Shown here in pieces: positions 16,100 through 24,261 of a stretch of DNA of 45,752 nucleotides (position 1 is the first letter of the stretch; each line of letters starts with the position of its first letter). The DNA comes from Deltaproteobacteria bacterium (GTDB lineage: Bacteria; Myxococcota_A; UBA796; CAJQPC01), in contig JADKFE010000067.1 of the NCBI GenBank assembly GCA_016717595.1, positions 1 through 45,752 on the forward strand, given 5' to 3'. The notes under the pieces are model-generated. The model saw only the letters and a list, made by a program, of their open reading frames with translations. It ran no database searches and was not told the DNA's origin. The translations under genes were made by a program, and so were the position numbers.

Positions 16100-18424
16100 T
16101 TAGTTCAGGCCCGCCACGAGCATCGCCAGCTCCGTGGCCAGCTCGTCACGGCCGACGGCGAGGTATTGATCGTGGGCGAGCTGCAGCAGGCGCTGGGCCC
16201 GGCGGAGCTGACCCCGGTGTAAGGCGGCCTCCCCGGCGAGGCGCGCGGCGAGCCCCACATCGGACTCAAACAGGCCCCCTCCGGCGACGGCCTGCTCCAC
16301 GGCCTTGAGCTGCAGGTCGAGCTCGTCCCAGGCGCCTTCAGCGGCGAGCACGGGCAAGAGCGCCGAGCGCGCGGCGGCGGCGAGGGGCCGGCTGCCGAGG
16401 CGCTGATAATGGGCCACGCAGGCCCGCACCAGGGGCTCGGCCTCGCGGGTGAGGCCCTGCTCGATGAGCACGAGGCCGAGGTTCAGCGTCGGGATGAGAT
16501 CTTTGTTGTTGACCTCACGCCGCAAGAGCGCCGCCGAGGCCCGATACCAATGCTCCGCCTCGGCGAGCCGCCCACGACGGCGGGCCACCTCACCGAGGCT
16601 GTTCGCGCAGTAAGACTCCAGGCGCCTGGCGCCGAAGCTCTGGAAGCGGGTGAGCGCGTCTCGCAGCGCCCGCTCCGCGCCCTGGTTGTCGCCGCGCAGA
16701 TCCAGAAGATCGCCCCGGGCCCGAAGCGCCGCCGCCGCGCCGCCGACGTCCCCGCGGGCCTCGTACGACGCCTGGGCCAGCACGAGGCGATCTTCCGCGG
16801 GATCGTAGGCGCCCACGGCCCGAAGCGCCAGCGCGAGGTCGATCCGCACAAGATCCGCACGATCCTGGGCGCCGATCTTCAGGTAGCCCGCCTCAGCGCT
16901 GCTGAGCGCGGCGACGGCGAGGCCGAGGTCTCCGGCCGCGCGGGCGATGAGGCCCAGCTCCCAGATGGCGCTGGCGCGAACCTCCTCTTCCCCCGCCCAG
17001 CGCGCCACACGCTCGGCGCGGGCGGCGATGCGCCGGGCCATGGCGAGCTGGCCGCCGACCCGCCGGATTCGTGCGCGAAGGAGCCAGTCTACGCAGCGCC
17101 GGGGGTCGTCGTAGGGGATCCGAAGGGCGTCGAGGGCCTGGGCGCGGTGGTCGAGCAGGGCCTCGCCCCGGGCGAGGTCTCCGGCGCGGAGGTGCTCCAG
17201 GGCGGCAGACGCGAGGGGCGTGAGGCACTCCTCAAAGGCCCCGGCCTCCAGAAGATGCGCGCCGTGGCGCTCTTGGGAGGCGACGTCTTTGGACCGGCTG
17301 GCGAGCTGCGCGCAGGCGAGGTGGTAACGGGCCCAGCGCCGCGAAGACCGCGCCGAGGCGGTGAGGTGCTCACGAAGGCTGGGGTGGGCGAAGGTGCGTA
17401 AGCCGAGGCCCATTGGCGAGAGCGCCAACAATCCCGTCTCTTCCCAGGCGCTCCAGGCCTCGGCGGGGCAGTCGATCGCCGCCACCTGGCAGGCCTCCCA
17501 CCACTCCTCCAGACGTAAGGTCTCGCCCAAGGCGGCGGCGAGCTCTAAGCCCCGGCGCCAAGGCTCGGGGTGCGCCGAGAGCGCGCGCTCCAGGCGGTGC
17601 GCCCACAGCCCAGGCAAGGTGTCAGGCAGCGGGCCCTCGGCGAAGGGGCCGAACAGCGCCCGATCGAGGCCAAGCTCCCGGGCGAAGAGCGGGCGACCTT
17701 GGGCGGCCTTCAGCAGCGCGGCGCGCTCGTGGGGGTCGGACAAGAACGAGCCCGTGAGGCACAGGCTGAGCTCCTCGTCTTTGAGCGGGCGCACCGGCAC
17801 ACGCTGGGCGCCGAGGCGCTCCCAGGCGGCGCGGGCGAGGGGCTCCAAGGCCGTGGGGTCTAGGGTGAGGATCGCGCGCAGGGGCGGGCAGACGCCGGGG
17901 GCGCCGATGGCCGCGACCAGCTCCAAGGCCTCGGGGGCGCGGTGGGCCTCGGGCAAGATCAGCACCACCGGGGCGCCGCCGTGGCGCTCGGAGAGGCCCA
18001 AGAGCAGCTCACAGAACAAGGTCGCCCGGTTGAACAGGCAATATCGTGAGGCGGGCTGGGGGAAAAACAGCTCGGTGAGCGCCCGGCGCAGGGCGGGATC
18101 ATGCCCCGCCCAGGCCGTGAGCGCCTCGGCGCCTTGTTCGCCGACCAAGGCCCGCCGGGTCGCCGCGCGGAGGCCGTCGTGACGCCCACGCAGCGGAGGT
18201 AAGGTCGGCGAGAGGATGACCGGGCGATCGTGGCCCCGGGCCGCCGCCCAGCGCGCCAAGGCGCGGCGCCCGACGCCGGAGGGGCCCTCCAGACACACGA
18301 CGCGATGATCGTTGCCGGGCTCCCAGAGCGCCGCGCGCAGCGCGCGTTTCTCCTCTTCCCGACCTACGAGGGCCGGGATCGTGAGCGAGGCGTTGGATCG
18401 TTCGGCGGGCATAACGCTCATCAT
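16100..18424 (-). CDS. STAND-like ATPase/TPR protein with degenerate P-loop
   Basis: 774 residues from the ATG at 18424 (ATGs at 18421 and 18412 are alternatives), 13 bp after the methyltransferase stop. The N-terminal third is an AAA/STAND-type nucleotide-binding region starting L-V-G-R-E-E-E, as in many LuxR-family and MalT-like ATPases. The Walker A segment at about 47-54 reads G-P-S-G-V-G-R-R, with Arg where the catalytic Lys should be. The Walker B position (about 155) reads L-I-L-P-E-A-H instead of a hydrophobic run followed by D-D/E. The second half consists of Ala/Leu-rich helical pairs of the TPR type. No DNA-binding domain is present. ATP hydrolysis is doubtful; a scaffold or sensor role is inferred. 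Confidence 0.75.
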   Translation of the reverse strand: MMSVMPAERSNASLTIPALVGREEEKRALRAALWEPGNDHRVVCLEGPSGVGRRALARWAAARGHDRPVILSPTLPPLRGRHDGLRAATRRALVGEQGAEALTAWAGHDPALRRALTELFFPQPASRYCLFNRATLFCELLLGLSERHGGAPVVLILPEAHRAPEALELVAAIGAPGVCPPLRAILTLDPTALEPLARAAWERLGAQRVPVRPLKDEELSLCLTGSFLSDPHERAALLKAAQGRPLFARELGLDRALFGPFAEGPLPDTLPGLWAHRLERALSAHPEPWRRGLELAAALGETLRLEEWWEACQVAAIDCPAEAWSAWEETGLLALSPMGLGLRTFAHPSLREHLTASARSSRRWARYHLACAQLASRSKDVASQERHGAHLLEAGAFEECLTPLASAALEHLRAGDLARGEALLDHRAQALDALRIPYDDPRRCVDWLLRARIRRVGGQLAMARRIAARAERVARWAGEEEVRASAIWELGLIARAAGDLGLAVAALSSAEAGYLKIGAQDRADLVRIDLALALRAVGAYDPAEDRLVLAQASYEARGDVGGAAAALRARGDLLDLRGDNQGAERALRDALTRFQSFGARRLESYCANSLGEVARRRGRLAEAEHWYRASAALLRREVNNKDLIPTLNLGLVLIEQGLTREAEPLVRACVAHYQRLGSRPLAAAARSALLPVLAAEGAWDELDLQLKAVEQAVAGGGLFESDVGLAARLAGEAALHRGQLRRAQRLLQLAHDQYLAVGRDELATELAMLVAGLN

Positions 18425-18437
18425 GCCCCGCCGAGGC

Positions 18438-19370
18438 TCAAGAGGCGAGGGCGATGGCCGGGAGCTCTTGCTGGGGCGCCAAGGTGATGCGCTCGACATC
18501 CCCCCGCGGCGGCATGTAGTTCGTCACCACGAGCTCACCGACGGCGCCGCGGCGGGTGGCGTCGCAGTTCACGTTCCGCCGGGCCATGACACGCTGGCCG
18601 AAGCAGCCCTCGTACAGCTCACGGGTGATCGGCGTGTCGGAGTTCGACAACATCGCGTTCACGCCGCGCTCGGCGAGGCGCCGGAACAGGTTCGCGAGGC
18701 GCTCTTGATCCGCCAGGCGGAAGCCGTCGGCGGCGTAGGAGGTGAACGACGCCGTGGGCGAGGCCGGGACGTAGGGCGGATCAAAGTAGACGAAGTCGCC
18801 GGGGGCGGCGATCTCCTCGATCTCATCGAAGGATCGTGAGACGATCTCCGTGCCTTTGAGGCTGGCCGAGCAGGCCCGGAGGTTCTCAGGATCGCAGATC
18901 GTCGGGTTCGCGTAGCGCCCAAAGGGCACGTTGAAGCGTCCCTCTCGGTTCACACGATACAGGCCGTTAAAGCCCGTGCGGTTGAGGTAGATCATCCGCG
19001 CGGCGCGCTGCACCACGCTGAGATCGTCGGGCCGCACGTTTCGGAGCGCGTAGAAGTGCTCCTCGCTGTGCGGCATCGACCGAAGCTCACCGATGAGGCC
19101 ATCGACGACGTCCCGCACGGAGCGGTAGGTGTCGATGAGCTCACGGTTGATGTCGAAGAGCGCGGCCTTCACCGGCTTGAGGTGGAAGAACAGCGCCCCG
19201 CCGCCCACGAAGGGCTCGAAGTAGCGGTTCATCCGCCGGGGCAGCATTCGCTCCAGGGACGGGATGAGCTGGCGTTTTCCGCCAACCCACTTGAGAAACG
19301 GGAGTGGGAGCGAGCGGATGACCCGCCGAGGACGCAGGTCATCCGCCACTTCCGGCGACAGCTTCAGCAT
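18438..19370 (-). CDS. dam: Dam-type DNA adenine N6-methyltransferase
   Basis: 310 residues from the ATG at 19370, preferred because GAGG lies 8 bp upstream; a GTG at 19397 is an alternative. Motifs appear in the order of the Dam/DpnM group: F-L-K-W-V-G-G-K (motif X), F-V-G-G-G-A-L-F-F (AdoMet-binding motif I), D-I-N-R-E-L-I, and the catalytic D-P-P-Y followed by V-P-A-S-P-T-A-S-F-T-S-Y, very like the GATC-specific M.DpnII type. Methylation of adenine in GATC is therefore the likely reaction. No restriction endonuclease is next to it, so it is an orphan methylase or part of the operon with the STAND-like and Rieske genes. The upstream region is rich in GATC palindromes. Confidence 0.9.
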   Translation of the reverse strand: MLKLSPEVADDLRPRRVIRSLPLPFLKWVGGKRQLIPSLERMLPRRMNRYFEPFVGGGALFFHLKPVKAALFDINRELIDTYRSVRDVVDGLIGELRSMPHSEEHFYALRNVRPDDLSVVQRAARMIYLNRTGFNGLYRVNREGRFNVPFGRYANPTICDPENLRACSASLKGTEIVSRSFDEIEEIAAPGDFVYFDPPYVPASPTASFTSYAADGFRLADQERLANLFRRLAERGVNAMLSNSDTPITRELYEGCFGQRVMARRNVNCDATRRGAVGELVVTNYMPPRGDVERITLAPQQELPAIALAS

Positions 19371-19424
19371 CAGCTTCACCTCGGCTCTTGACAGCACAAG
19401 TCAGCGACAGCCCTCCGAAGGTGA

Positions 19425-19453
19425 CATAAAAGTGTTGACGTGGCAAGTGTAAA
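19425..19453 (-). promoter_or_regulatory. Candidate promoter for the methyltransferase operon
   Basis: Read on the minus strand, TTTACA (-35-like, 19453-19448) and TTTATG (weak -10-like, 19430-19425) are 17 bp apart in a locally AT-richer stretch upstream of the methyltransferase gene. The -10 match is poor, so this is tentative. Confidence 0.3.
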
Positions 19454-19473
19454 CCATGGACTTCACATGAGAG

Positions 19474-19538
19474 GATCGCACAAGGATCACATTCAGAACG
19501 TGATCCAAGCGACTTTAAGGAGCAAGGATCCTTGCTCC
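19474..19538. promoter_or_regulatory. GATC-containing inverted repeats in the divergent intergenic region
   Basis: Four GATC sites (19474, 19485, 19502, 19527) lie within 57 bp. Two are in the arms of GGATCAC-n9-GTGATCC (19484-19506) and one is at the centre of a perfect 20-bp palindrome spanning 19519-19538 (GGAGCAAGGA and its complement). The region separates the methyltransferase operon from the divergent MopE/FG-GAP gene. Methylation-sensitive regulator binding is inferred. Confidence 0.55.
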
Positions 19539-19619
19539 ACAACCTCCGGCGCCTGGCCCCCGACGCTTCCCCTCCCCGCGCGCCTGGGCTAAAGTGGCAG
19601 GTCACTCCTGGAGCCCCTC

Positions 19620-21926
19620 ATGCGCCTTCCCCGCCTTCCATCGGCCCTCTGGCTCTTCGCCGCCGCTAGCCTCCTCCCCGCCTGCGACAAGGAGCTGCGC
19701 ACGGATGAGGACGGCGACGGCTTCGCGCTCACCGTGGACTGCGACGACACGAACGAGGCGCGTTTCCCTGGGGCCGAGGAGCGCTGTGATGGTGTTGACG
19801 ACGACTGCGACGGGAACATCGACGAGTCGGGCGTAGACGGCCCGGGGTTCTGGCGGGACGCCGACGGCGACGGCCACGGGGACGGCGCCTTCGCCTCCAC
19901 GGACTGCGTCGCCCCGCTGGGGTACGTCGATAACGACGCCGACTGCGACGACCTGGACCCGCTGAGCGGCCCCGGCGCGGACGAGCGCTGCGACGGTGAA
20001 GACAACGACTGCGACGGCGACATCGACGAGGACGCCATCGACGCCCCCACCTGGACCGGCGACAAAGACGGCGACGGCTTCGGCAAGTCCTCAAGCGGCC
20101 AGATCGTCTCCTGTGAGGCCCCCGAGGGCTACGTCGACAACGCCGACGACTGCAACGACGGCGAGGCCGAGCTCAACCCCGAGGCCGTCTGGTACAGCGA
20201 CATCGACGAGGACGGCTTCGGCGGCGAGTACACCCTCGTCTCCTGCCTGCCGCCGAGCGGCTACGTCGACAACAACCTGGACTGCGACGATCTTGACGCC
20301 GAGGTGAACCTCGACGCGGCGGAGGTCTGCGACGGCGTCGACAACGACTGCGACGGCCTCGCCGATGACGAGGACGACTCGGTGAGCGACCGGCTCACCT
20401 GGTACGCGGACGTTGACGGCGACGGCTACGGGGCCGGCGAGGGCACGACGACCTGTGACCCCGCCGAGGGCGCGGTGAGCGTCGAGGGTGACTGCGACGA
20501 CGGGGACGCCGCGCGAAGCCCCGGCGAGTTTGAGCTCTGCGACGACAAGATCGACAACGACTGCGACGGCGACGCCGATGGCGGCTGCCCCCTCGTCCTC
20601 AACACCGGCGACGTGAGCTTCTCGGGGGGCGCGTCGCGGGACTACTTCGGCTACGCGGTGAGCGCTGGCGGCGACGCCAACGGTGACGGCTACGATGACC
20701 TGCTCGTCGGGGCGTACGGCGCGGACACGTCCACCACCGGCGCCGGGGCGGCGTACCTCTTCTACGGCCCGTTCACCGACGGCGACGCCTATGACGTGAG
20801 CGACGCCGACGTGACGGTCTTGGGCCAGAGCGCCTCAGACAACCTGGGCTACGCCTTGGGCTTCGCGGCGGACGTCAACGGCGACGGCGCGGACGAGGTG
20901 ATCCTGACAGCCTATGGCAACAATGACGGCGCCACCGACGCGGGGGCGGTCTACCTGCTCCTCGGCGGGGCGCTGCCCTCGTCGATGGGGGTGGCGTCGG
21001 CCGACCTCACCGTGCTGGGCGTCTCCACCTCCGACACCTTGGGGTACTACCTCGCCGACGCCAGCGGGGATCTCGATGGTGACGGCGTCGTAGAGCTCGT
21101 CGTCGGCGCGTCGGGCTATGACGTCCCGGCGATCGGCGCCGGGGGCGTGTTCGTGTTCTCCGCGGACGAGCTGGGCACCACCGACGCCGACGCCGCCCCC
21201 TGGGTGTTCACCGGGGACGCCTCGGGCAGCTCACAGTACGTCGGCTACTCCGCCATCGTCGGGCGGGATCTCGACGGCGACGGCGTCGGGGACGCCGTGA
21301 TCGGCGCGGGCGGCAGCGGCAAGACCTTCGTGTTCTCGGCGCCCCCCGAGGGCAGCTACACGGTCTCCGACGCGGACATCACCTTGAGCGGCCTCAAGTC
21401 TTCAGACTCCTTCGGCTCTGCGCTCGCCACCGGGGATCTCAACGGCGACGGCGCGCCGGACGTGGTCGTGGGCGCGCGCTACGACGACTCCATCGCCACC
21501 TCCGCGGGCGCGGTGTACGTCTTCTCCGGCCCCTTCACCACCACGAAGCTCACCGGCGCAGACGCGGTGTTGAAGGTGTCGGAAGAGACCACCTACGTCT
21601 ACATGGGCGCGCCCTACCAGGGCCTACGCGCCGAGGATCTCAACGGTGACGGCGCGGACGAGCTGCTCATCGGCTCGTACTCTCGGGATCAGGCCTGGGG
21701 CTCCAACGCCGGGGCCGTGGGCCTGTTCTATGGGCCCGCGAGCGGCGTGGTTGTGCTGGGTGACGCCGACACGCTGTTCGCCGGAGACGAGGCCTCGGAG
21801 GCCGTAGGCCGTGACATGGACGTCGGGGATCTCGACGGCGACGGCCTTCAAGACCTGGCCTTGGGCGGGCCCGGGGCCAACACCGAGGCCGGGCGGGTGG
21901 TGCTGTTCCTCAACACGAGCTTGTGA
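19620..21926 (+). CDS. Lipoprotein with MopE-like repeats and FG-GAP beta-propeller
   Basis: 768 residues. The signal peptide ends at a lipobox (L-L-P-A-C, Cys22). Residues of about 28-320 contain five MopE-type units with D-x-D-G-D-G-F/Y, D-C-D-D and C-D-G-x-D-N-D-C-D-G motifs, which are calcium-binding and Cys-stabilised. Residues of about 325-765 are FG-GAP/integrin-alpha-like blades, each with a D-x-N/D-G-D-G calcium loop, F/Y-G-x-A/S-L and G-A..Y-V-F/L-F strands, consistent with a seven-bladed propeller. It is likely exposed on the outer membrane and may bind a partner or polysaccharide. It is divergent from the methyltransferase operon, and its stop overlaps the next start by one base. 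Confidence 0.88.
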   Translation: MRLPRLPSALWLFAAASLLPACDKELRTDEDGDGFALTVDCDDTNEARFPGAEERCDGVDDDCDGNIDESGVDGPGFWRDADGDGHGDGAFASTDCVAPLGYVDNDADCDDLDPLSGPGADERCDGEDNDCDGDIDEDAIDAPTWTGDKDGDGFGKSSSGQIVSCEAPEGYVDNADDCNDGEAELNPEAVWYSDIDEDGFGGEYTLVSCLPPSGYVDNNLDCDDLDAEVNLDAAEVCDGVDNDCDGLADDEDDSVSDRLTWYADVDGDGYGAGEGTTTCDPAEGAVSVEGDCDDGDAARSPGEFELCDDKIDNDCDGDADGGCPLVLNTGDVSFSGGASRDYFGYAVSAGGDANGDGYDDLLVGAYGADTSTTGAGAAYLFYGPFTDGDAYDVSDADVTVLGQSASDNLGYALGFAADVNGDGADEVILTAYGNNDGATDAGAVYLLLGGALPSSMGVASADLTVLGVSTSDTLGYYLADASGDLDGDGVVELVVGASGYDVPAIGAGGVFVFSADELGTTDADAAPWVFTGDASGSSQYVGYSAIVGRDLDGDGVGDAVIGAGGSGKTFVFSAPPEGSYTVSDADITLSGLKSSDSFGSALATGDLNGDGAPDVVVGARYDDSIATSAGAVYVFSGPFTTTKLTGADAVLKVSEETTYVYMGAPYQGLRAEDLNGDGADELLIGSYSRDQAWGSNAGAVGLFYGPASGVVVLGDADTLFAGDEASEAVGRDMDVGDLDGDGLQDLALGGPGANTEAGRVVLFLNTSL

Positions 21927-22723
21927 TGATCGCCGACGATCCTGGGGAGCCCGAGGGCGATCCTGCCTCTCTTGAGGGCGATCGTGATCCTCCACGATCC
22001 CTCGCCGTGCTCGCTGAAGGGGACGGCTGGATCGTCGTCGCCAAACCTCCGGGCCTGCTCGTACACCGTGGGCCGCTCTCCCGGCACGCCCCCGCGGCGC
22101 TCCAGGTGCTGCGGGATCAGCTCGGGCAGCTCGTCTACCCCCTGCACCGCCTCGATCGCCAGGCCTCGGGCTGCCTGGCCTTCGCCTTGAGCGCTGAAGA
22201 GGCCGGTCGTTGGCAGACCGGGTTCGCCGACGCGGAGAAGCTCTACCTGGCCTTGGTGCGCGGTTATTTCCGCTGGGACGGCGTGGTGGACGTCACCAAC
22301 CCCATGAAGGACGACCAAGGAATCTTGAAGGACGCCCGCAGCGAGGTGTGGTGCCTGGGCCGCGGCCACAGCCCACGATCGTCTCTGCTCGCCGTGCGGC
22401 CTCACACCGGGCGGTTTCATCAGGTGCGCCGCCACGTCCGAGATCTGGGGCACCCGATCCTCGGCGATCACAACCACGGCGACACCCGGGTGAACCGCGC
22501 CTGGCGTGAGGAGCGGGGCTTACAGCGCATGGCGCTCCACTGCCTGAGCATGCGCTTGCGCAGAGACGATGGGCATGAGCTGGCAGCGACCTGCCCCTTG
22601 TTTGAGGATCAGGCCGAGCTCTTCGCCGCGCTGCCGTTCTGGGACGAGGCCCTCAAGGCCGAGCCGCGCCTGGGCCAGACTCCCCTGCCCTGGCCCGCCT
22701 GGACCCGCGAGGCCTGGAGCTGA
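21926..22723 (+). CDS. RluA/TruC-family pseudouridine synthase
   Basis: About 265 residues from the ATG at 21926, which overlaps the previous TGA; a GTG at 21923 and a GTG at 22007 are alternatives. The catalytic signature H-R-L-D-R-Q-A-S-G (Asp near 77) and the W-I-V-V-A-K-P-P-G-L-L-V-H entry motif identify the RluA superfamily. Also present are K-L-Y-L-A-L-V-R-G and T-G-R-F-H-Q-V-R-R-H. Size and the H-P-I-L-G-D segment fit TruC-like tRNA U65 synthases best, but rRNA targets cannot be excluded. The first 27 codons are acidic and lie outside the fold; they coincide with a GATC cluster, so the real start may be the GTG at 22007. Confidence 0.85.
   Translation: MIADDPGEPEGDPASLEGDRDPPRSLAVLAEGDGWIVVAKPPGLLVHRGPLSRHAPAALQVLRDQLGQLVYPLHRLDRQASGCLAFALSAEEAGRWQTGFADAEKLYLALVRGYFRWDGVVDVTNPMKDDQGILKDARSEVWCLGRGHSPRSSLLAVRPHTGRFHQVRRHVRDLGHPILGDHNHGDTRVNRAWREERGLQRMALHCLSMRLRRDDGHELAATCPLFEDQAELFAALPFWDEALKAEPRLGQTPLPWPAWTREAWS
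21928..22033. promoter_or_regulatory. Dense GATC cluster
   Basis: Seven GATC sites begin at 21928, 21938, 21959, 21980, 21986, 21996 and 22030. The first four are spaced 10, 21 and 21 bp apart, that is, about one and two helical turns. The cluster lies at the junction of the FG-GAP and pseudouridine synthase genes. A methylation-sensitive binding site is inferred. Confidence 0.4.
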
Positions 22724-23281
22724 ATGACGCCGATCGAAGGGGTGGCGACCGCCCTTGGCCTGGCCTCGGTGTGGCTCAGCGCTCGGCAGAGCCTGTGGTG
22801 CTGGCCCACGGGCCTGGGCATGGTCACGCTCTACCTCGTGATCTTCTGGGAGGCGAAGCTCTACGCCGACATGGCGCTGCAGGGCGTCTACATCGCGCTG
22901 CAGGTGTACGGCTGGGCGGTGTGGGCCCGGGGCGGTGACGACGGCGGGCGGCTGCCCGTCCGAGGGGCCCGGCCCGCGGAGCTCTGGGGCGGCCTCGCCT
23001 TGGCCACGGCGGTGAGCCTCGCCGCCGGCGCCGCGCTCGCGCGCCTCACCGATGGATCTTTGCCCTGGCTCGACGCCACCACCGCCACATTCTCGTTGTT
23101 GGCCCAAGCCTGGATGAGCCGCAAGATCTGGCAGGCTTGGAGGGTGTGGATCTTGGTGGACGTGCTGTCGGTGCCGATGTACGCCGCGAAAGGTTTATGG
23201 TTGACCTGTGCGCTTTACACCGTGTTCTTGGGCCTCGCGTGGATGGGGCTTCGCGCCTGGCGGAAGGAGGTTGAATCGTGA
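22724..23281 (+). CDS. pnuC: Nicotinamide riboside transporter PnuC
   Basis: 185 residues, inner-membrane protein with about seven hydrophobic segments. Typical PnuC features are visible: a Trp-rich start (S-L-W-C-W-P-T-G-L-G), L-Y-L-V-I-F-W-E-A-K-L-Y-A-D-M-A-L-Q-G-V-Y, the W-A-V-W segment, and a closing W-I-L-V-D-V-L-S-V-P-M-Y. PnuC proteins import nicotinamide riboside by facilitated diffusion, trapped by phosphorylation. The gene starts directly after the pseudouridine synthase stop and its TGA overlaps the GTG of nadR (GTGA), so uptake and phosphorylation are coupled. Confidence 0.93.
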   Translation: MTPIEGVATALGLASVWLSARQSLWCWPTGLGMVTLYLVIFWEAKLYADMALQGVYIALQVYGWAVWARGGDDGGRLPVRGARPAELWGGLALATAVSLAAGAALARLTDGSLPWLDATTATFSLLAQAWMSRKIWQAWRVWILVDVLSVPMYAAKGLWLTCALYTVFLGLAWMGLRAWRKEVES

Positions 23282-24261
23282 CCCACGGGATGCTCCTCGG
23301 AAAGTTCCTCCCCCCCACCCAAGGCCACGCCTACCTCGTGGACTTCGCCCGCGCCTCGTGCGACAAGCTCACGGTGCTCGTCTGCACCTTGCCGGATGAG
23401 CCGATCCCCGGCGCGCTGCGCGCGGCGTGGATGCGAGAGATGTTCCCGCGCTGTGACATCGTACACTACGCCAAGGTGGTGCCCCAGACCCCAGACGAGC
23501 ACCCGCGCTTCTGGGACATCTGGCGTCGGCTCATCCGCGCCTCTGTGCCCGCGCCGATTCACCGCGTGTTCGCCTCGGAGCCCTACGGGGAGCGCCTCGC
23601 CGCCGAGCTTGGCGCGGAGTTTGTGCCCGTAGACCTCTACCGCCGCGCCGTGCCCGTCAGCGCCCGGGCCATCCGCGCCGACCCCATGGCCCACTGGCGA
23701 TTTATTCCCCCAGTCGTGCGACCTTATTACCTGCGCCGGGTGCGGGTGGTCGGCCCGGAGTCTACGGGCAAGAGCACGCTCACCGCCGAGCTCGCCGCCC
23801 ACTTTGGCACCTGCTTCGCCGAGGAGTACGCCCGGCCGCTCTTGGAGCCCAAGGGTGGCAACTGTGACCTCGACGACATCCCCCGCATCGCCCGCGGCCA
23901 GCGCGCCAGCGAGGAGGCCCTGGCCCGGCAGGCCAACCGTGTGCTGTTCTGCGACACCGATCTCACGACCACGGTGGTCTGGTCTGAGCTGCTCTTTGGG
24001 GAGTGCCCGGAGTGGATCCGCGCCGAGGCCGCGCAGCGCCGCTACGACCTCACCCTGCTGCTCGACGTCGACGTGCCGTGGGTCGACGACAACCAGCGCC
24101 ACTTCCCCGAGCGCCGCCGTGAGCTGTTTGACCGGTTTAAGGCGGCGTTTGTCGATCAGCCCGGCGAGCTCATCACGCTCTCTGGAGGTTTTGACGCGCG
24201 CCGGGAGCAGGCCATCGCCGCCGTCGAGGCGCTCCTGCGGCGGCCCGTCAGGGTGGCGTGA
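23278..24261 (+). CDS. nadR: NadR-like bifunctional NMN adenylyltransferase / ribosylnicotinamide kinase
   Basis: 327 residues from a GTG overlapping pnuC. Residues 1-145 are the nucleotidyltransferase domain with G-K-F-L-P-P-T-Q-G-H (residues 8-17), the T-x-G-H form of the H/T-x-G-H motif. Residues of about 155-327 form the ribosylnicotinamide kinase domain with the P-loop G-P-E-S-T-G-K-S-T at 159-167 and an E-E-Y-A-R motif. The N-terminal helix-turn-helix repressor domain of enterobacterial NadR is absent, as in Haemophilus-type salvage enzymes. Together with PnuC it would convert imported nicotinamide riboside to NMN and NAD. The 3' end overlaps the convergent lipoprotein gene by 14 bp. 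Confidence 0.93.
   Translation: MTHGMLLGKFLPPTQGHAYLVDFARASCDKLTVLVCTLPDEPIPGALRAAWMREMFPRCDIVHYAKVVPQTPDEHPRFWDIWRRLIRASVPAPIHRVFASEPYGERLAAELGAEFVPVDLYRRAVPVSARAIRADPMAHWRFIPPVVRPYYLRRVRVVGPESTGKSTLTAELAAHFGTCFAEEYARPLLEPKGGNCDLDDIPRIARGQRASEEALARQANRVLFCDTDLTTTVVWSELLFGECPEWIRAEAAQRRYDLTLLLDVDVPWVDDNQRHFPERRRELFDRFKAAFVDQPGELITLSGGFDARREQAIAAVEALLRRPVRVA

Noticed and set aside
16100..18424. LuxR-type (LAL) transcription regulator
   Set aside because: The ATPase/TPR layout fits, but there is no C-terminal helix-turn-helix.
18438..19370. Complete restriction-modification system
   Set aside because: No gene in the window resembles a restriction endonuclease; only the methylase is seen.
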